Shown in pieces: positions 60,185 to 64,000 of a DNA stretch of 64,000 nucleotides. Where the stretch lies: assembly GCA_965240325.2 (NCBI GenBank), contig OZ251224.1, positions 3,100,001 through 3,164,000 on the forward strand. The letters run 5' to 3'. The notes beneath the pieces were generated by a model. It was not told the origin of the DNA and searched no databases. It worked only from the letters and a program-made list of their open reading frames with translations. The translations under genes and the position numbers were made by a program. How positions within the stretch are numbered: the first letter of the stretch is position 1; the number at the start of each line of letters is the position of its first letter. This stretch comes from Rebecca billardiae RCC1528 (taxonomy: Eukaryota; Haptophyta).

Positions 60185-61132
60185 TCAAGGCCAGGCGCCA
60201 CTCGCCCGCTGCAGCGCCTCCAACGCTACTACACCGACGCTGCTCCGGCGGCTGCGCTGCGATTCGGCGCGCGCGCGCAACTTTGAACGCCAATCCGGAA
60301 AGCACGCGTTGCGCATCGAGCCCGAGAGAAACTCCAACGGCACGACTGGCCGAATCTGGCGCGCGTTGACGCGCGGCCCGAGCACGCCCTTGTTCAGGTC
60401 TTCGCAGCAGTGGCATCCGCCGAGCAGCTCGCACACTGACTTCTCGTATCTCTGGATGAGCCTGCGGTGGTTGGTATTCTGGTAGTAGGCCTGGCAGGCG
60501 AGATGCGGGGAGGTGTTCACCATCTCGGCTTGCTGCTGCAGACGATGCAGGTGCACGTCCCAGCCTTTCAGCAGCTTACCGCCCTGCTCGCGATAGGCCA
60601 CGAGGCAACCGCGCAGGTCCTGGTACAGCGCGTGTGTGCGCACCCAGCAGTCGACGTCCATGGTCGGCAGGGACTCCCACACCCGCATCGTGAGGCAGCC
60701 CGAGCTCAGTTGGAGGAAGCGCAGGAACGCGTCCATGTCGCTCGAGTCCCGGCGTGCAAACAGCGTTGGGTCGACCCTCTGAAGGTACATTGCAAAGCTC
60801 CCCGAGCGCTGCATGCCATACGAAAAGAGAGAGACGTGGTAGCTGCAAGGGTCGCGCAGCGAGGCGATGACGAAATGGCGCTGCCTGTCGCCAAGGAACG
60901 AGGGCATGAACTCGTCCCTGATGCTCACTGTGGCGCGCGGCACAAGCGTCTCGCGAAACGGCTTCGCATCGCGCCCAGAGATCCGGTTGGCCTTTACTTG
61001 CCCGCGCGGCGAGAAGAGCGCCTTGAGCGTGGTGCCGCCGCACTTGGGGATATGGTTGATCAGAAGGCGCGTGCGGTTCCCAAACGTTCGCGGCGCCGCC
61101 AACGTTGCCAACGCCACTGTCCATAGCAGCAT
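60185..61132 (-). CDS. Sulfotransferase-like protein with signal peptide
   Basis: 315 residues, single exon. The N-terminal hydrophobic stretch MLLWTVALATLAA is a likely signal peptide or anchor. Residues 23-40 (LLINHIPKCGGTTLKALF) are the classic 5'-phosphosulfate loop of Golgi carbohydrate sulfotransferases. HFVIASLRDPCSYHVSLFSY (about 86-105) is the 3'-phosphate-binding segment. The pattern resembles the sulfotransferase family that includes heparan and chondroitin enzymes. The C-terminus has a Cys cluster (ELLGGCHCCED). It is divergent from the FHA gene, whose start is 247 bp away. Confidence 0.8.
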   Translation of the reverse strand: MLLWTVALATLAAPRTFGNRTRLLINHIPKCGGTTLKALFSPRGQVKANRISGRDAKPFRETLVPRATVSIRDEFMPSFLGDRQRHFVIASLRDPCSYHVSLFSYGMQRSGSFAMYLQRVDPTLFARRDSSDMDAFLRFLQLSSGCLTMRVWESLPTMDVDCWVRTHALYQDLRGCLVAYREQGGKLLKGWDVHLHRLQQQAEMVNTSPHLACQAYYQNTNHRRLIQRYEKSVCELLGGCHCCEDLNKGVLGPRVNARQIRPVVPLEFLSGSMRNACFPDWRSKLRARAESQRSRRSSVGVVALEALQRASGAWP

Positions 61133-61379
61133 GGTGCGTGATCAAAAGCTGGGCGCGTTCGTGAGCGCTCCCGCCGCTCCGCGTACGAAGCAGAGTCGTC
61201 GTCGTTCGCTGCAGCCATGCGCTTCACAACCAAAGCCCGCCCGACCCTGTCCCGGACGGTCGGACAGGCGGGAGCGCCCGGACTCACGGATTGAACCCTG
61301 CCGGAACAGAGGCAACCACCGCCCCACACAAGCGAGCGGGGCGTGCACGGTGGTCAGCGCCGCGCGCGGCCCGGCGGCG

Positions 61380-64000
61380 ATGGATGGCAAAGACAAGGAG
61401 ATCGGCAGGTGCGCCCGCGCGCCGCAGCACAGCGTCGTGCGCGAACTGCCGCCACCCCTCCCCCGCTGCCTCACCCGTGTCCGCACCCCGCCGCCGTGGG
61501 CGCGACCGACCCGCTCGCTCGATCGGCTGCCCTTTGAACTGCGCACGCGCGCGTCCCCTCGCGCAGCCTGTACGCCATCACCGGGCCGTACACGGACCGC
61601 ATCTTCCCCGTGAAGCACGAGGGCGGGCTCATCGGCCGCTCGCGCAAGTGCCCGGTCTCGCTCCTCCACGACTGCGAGGTGTCGCACAACCATGCGATGG
61701 TCGAGCAGCACGCGCACGCCGAGTCGGGCTTCTGCATCCGGGACATCGGCTCGACGTTCGGCACGTACCTGAACGACAAGCGGCTGTCCGAGCCGAAGCG
61801 GGCCTCCGAGCCGTACAAGCTCAAGCCGGGCGACACCGTCAAGGTCGGGCAGACGACGCTCAAGTGGCAGCCGAGGCAGCACCTCGACGCGGCCGCGATC
61901 GCCCTCCGCGTGCCGATGCCGCCGCACAACCCGACCGCGTACGGCGGCGCGGACGCGGAGCTGGCGAAGCTGGCGGAGACGCTCAAGCTCGAGGACCGCT
62001 CGCTGTGCGACAAGGCCGCGACCGTCGAGCTCGCCGTCGTCGCGCGCCGGCTCGAGCAGCTGCTGCGCGTGCACGCGCACGCGCATGATGCGCCCGCGCC
62101 CGGAGGGCTGGGCGATGCCGGCGAGTGGCGCGCTCTGCTGCGCGCCGAGTGCGAGTCGCTGCGGCGGGACACGCGCGAGCTGGTCGAGTCGCAGCGCAAC
62201 GCGCTGAAGAGTCTCCTCGGCGCGCAGGTCGCGGTGTGGGCCGAGCTGCGCTCCGCCACCGCCGAGCTCGCCGGCAACGCCGGCGGCGCGCCGCCGCTCT
62301 CGCAGCGCGCGCTGCAGTGGCTCCGCGACGTGAACCATCACGCACGCTGGGGCTACCGCGTGGTGCGGCAGGCGCAGCTGTGGCTCGACGCGCTCGAGGG
62401 CACGATCATCTCGAGCGCGCTCGCCGAGGCCTCCCTCGCTCCCGCCCTGCAGCGCCAGCGCATGCTCGACGCGGACGCGCGCACGCAGCACGCGGCGCTG
62501 CTCGCGTGCCTCTCAGCCGAGCCGGTCGACGGCGCTGAGGCGCTTGACGCCCGAGAGCGCCTCGCCGTGAGCGAGTGGGAGCTGCTGCAGCAGCAGCGGG
62601 CGCAGCCGGCGCTCGCGAGCGCGGAGGGCGAGCGCAAGCCGCGCCCCGCCCTCGCCATCGACCCCGCCGAGCTGCCCGAGGTCACGAGCGTGCTCCATGT
62701 GCTGCTGCTGCTGCCATGGTCTCGGCATGCCTACAGGATGTGTGCGCCGCCGTCGCCGCCGGCGCGCGCGCTCGCGGGTGGTGCGGAGGGGTGCTTCGGC
62801 TGCGAGGCGACGCTGGACGACACGCTGTGCATCCTGCAGCCGTGCCACCGCCCCGCGCCGCAGCTCGCCACGCTGCACCGCCGCCTCACCCGCCTCGCGC
62901 TCGCGCAGGCCTCGGGCGCGCCCGGCACGCAGCACGTCGCTCGACTTCTGTCCGTGTGGCGTGAGACGGCTGACGGCAGCGGCGCGCTGTGGGTGCACCT
63001 GGCGCACCCGGAGAGCGTCGAGGGCGGGCACGCGGCGCTGGTGCGCGCGGGCATGCGCGCCGACGCGCGCGCAGGCCCCGCCGCGCCCGACGCGCGCGAC
63101 GGCCTCGTCGCGCAGATCGGCGCCAACTGGCGGCGGTCGATCGTCGAGCTCGGCGCAGCCCTGAGCACGCTCTCAGCACACGGCCTCTCGGCGGCGGGGC
63201 TGAGCGAGGCGGACGTGGCGCTGACGCCGGGCGGGAGCGTGGCGCTCCTCTCGCTCGGGCTCGCGCGCCTCGGCTCGGCCGAGCGCCCCGTCGGCACCTC
63301 CGGCTGGCGCTGGGCGGCCATCCCGCCGGAGGCGCACGATCTCGCGCGCGGCGAGCTCAGCCTGGCCGGCGGCGGCGGCGCCGCGCCTCAGGACGGCGGC
63401 GCGGCAGCGGCGGCGCTGATGCTGCACCTCGGTGACGACGACGCCGCCACGGCGGAGGGGCAGCCGTGCGCGCCGCCGACGTGGGCGGCGGACGTGTGGG
63501 GCCTCGGCGTGCTCCTCTGGCGCATCCACTTTGGCGACGACTGCGCCGCCATCGAGGAGTTCCTGCGCGCGCCGCGCGCGAACCGACCGTCGAGCGTTCC
63601 GCTTCCGGCGCGCGCGGACGCTCAGCTGGCGTCGCTGCTGCGGCAGCTGCTGTGCGCCGAGCCGTTGGCGCGGCTCTCGCCGAGCGCGGTGCTTGCACAC
63701 CCGCTGCTTCTGCCCCTGCCACCAACCTCGCGCGCAGCCTCGCTCCCGGACTCCGCCGCCGCGCTGCTCAGCGCCGACGACGACGCCCCGCACGTGGCGG
63801 CGGCGATCGCACAGGCAAGGCGCGCGCTCGGCGCGGCGCGCGATCGCGTGCGCGCGGACGCGGAGGCGAGCGGCAGCGCGCCGGCGGTGGTGAGCGTGCG
63901 CGCGGGCCCGACGCTATGCTCCGACATGCTCGCCGCGGTCGCGCAGCTCTCCGACGCGCAGCTCCTCGCGCCGCTCGCCCTGCGCGTCGTCGAGCTTCCG
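61380..64000 (+). CDS. FHA-domain protein with pseudokinase-like C-terminal region (partial, runs off window)
   Basis: Exon 1 is 61380-61408 (MDGKDKEIG plus two bases). A 158-bp GT-AG intron follows, then one frame stays open from 61567 to the window end, more than 820 codons in total. Residues about 10-110 form an FHA phosphothreonine-binding domain: LIGRSRKCPVSLLHDCEVSHNHA (written as two parts, GRS-x-K and SHNHA), then IRDIGSTFGTYLND. A helical region follows. From about residue 580 the sequence resembles a kinase C-lobe: WAADVWGLGVLLWRIHFG matches the DVWSxGV segment, and LLCAEPLARLSPSAVLAHP matches the terminal Arg helix. HRD and DFG catalytic motifs are missing, so it would be a pseudokinase. 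The 3' end lies outside the window. Confidence 0.75.

Overview
This is a nuclear-type eukaryotic window. It is very GC-rich (coding third positions are nearly all G or C). It has short spliceosomal introns, often beginning GTGCGC and ending CGCAG, with at least one probable GC-AG intron, and it carries genes found only in eukaryotes: the ESCRT-III subunit CHMP1, a Tousled-like kinase, an ATP-dependent DNA ligase of the LIG4 type, a RING-H2 protein, a villin headpiece, ciliary coiled-coil proteins and an NRT2 nitrate transporter. A motile (ciliated), nitrate-using, GC-rich microalga fits best. Haptophytes such as the Emiliania/Isochrysis/Prymnesium group are my first guess, but no rRNA or plastid gene is present to prove it. 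Exon boundaries below were built by hand from splice signals, reading phase and family alignment from memory.

Layout. 1-1096: a large inverted repeat (about 380-bp arms, about 330-bp spacer) ending just upstream of the first gene. 1217-4066: a TPR/F-box-like protein. About 4690-12735: an 8-kb satellite block made of a 225-bp array (8-9 units) followed by a 218-bp array (29 units), the latter containing a duplicated six-monomer higher-order unit of 1309 bp. 12828-35694: compact single-copy genes (glycosyltransferase-like protein, ODAD3/CCDC151, a large coiled-coil protein, ZIFL-like MFS transporter, membrane protein with a degenerate EF-hand, zinc alcohol dehydrogenase, inositol-monophosphatase family enzyme, fumarate-reductase-like flavoprotein, RING-H2 protein, CHMP1, DNA ligase). 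35969-49583: four-TM protein, a transposon-like region, MFS transporter, CCDC57, TLK, villin-headpiece protein and a large sulfotransferase whose 3' end is tandemly duplicated. 50390-54391: two practically identical NRT2 genes in an inverted, head-to-head duplication. 54400-57360 and 58890-60180: gene-poor DNA with microsatellites and small repeats. 57365-64000: two more sulfotransferase-like genes and an FHA-domain protein with a pseudokinase-like C-terminal region that runs off the window end.

From about 14.2 kb to 54 kb the genes alternate strictly minus/plus, so almost every gene has a divergent partner, usually with only 100-300 bp between start codons. This points to widespread bidirectional promoters. 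Functional themes are cilia/centrioles (ODAD3, CCDC57), nitrate uptake (two NRT2 genes), sulfation of secreted or Golgi glycans (three sulfotransferases plus one glycosyltransferase-like gene) and DNA maintenance (DNA ligase, TLK).
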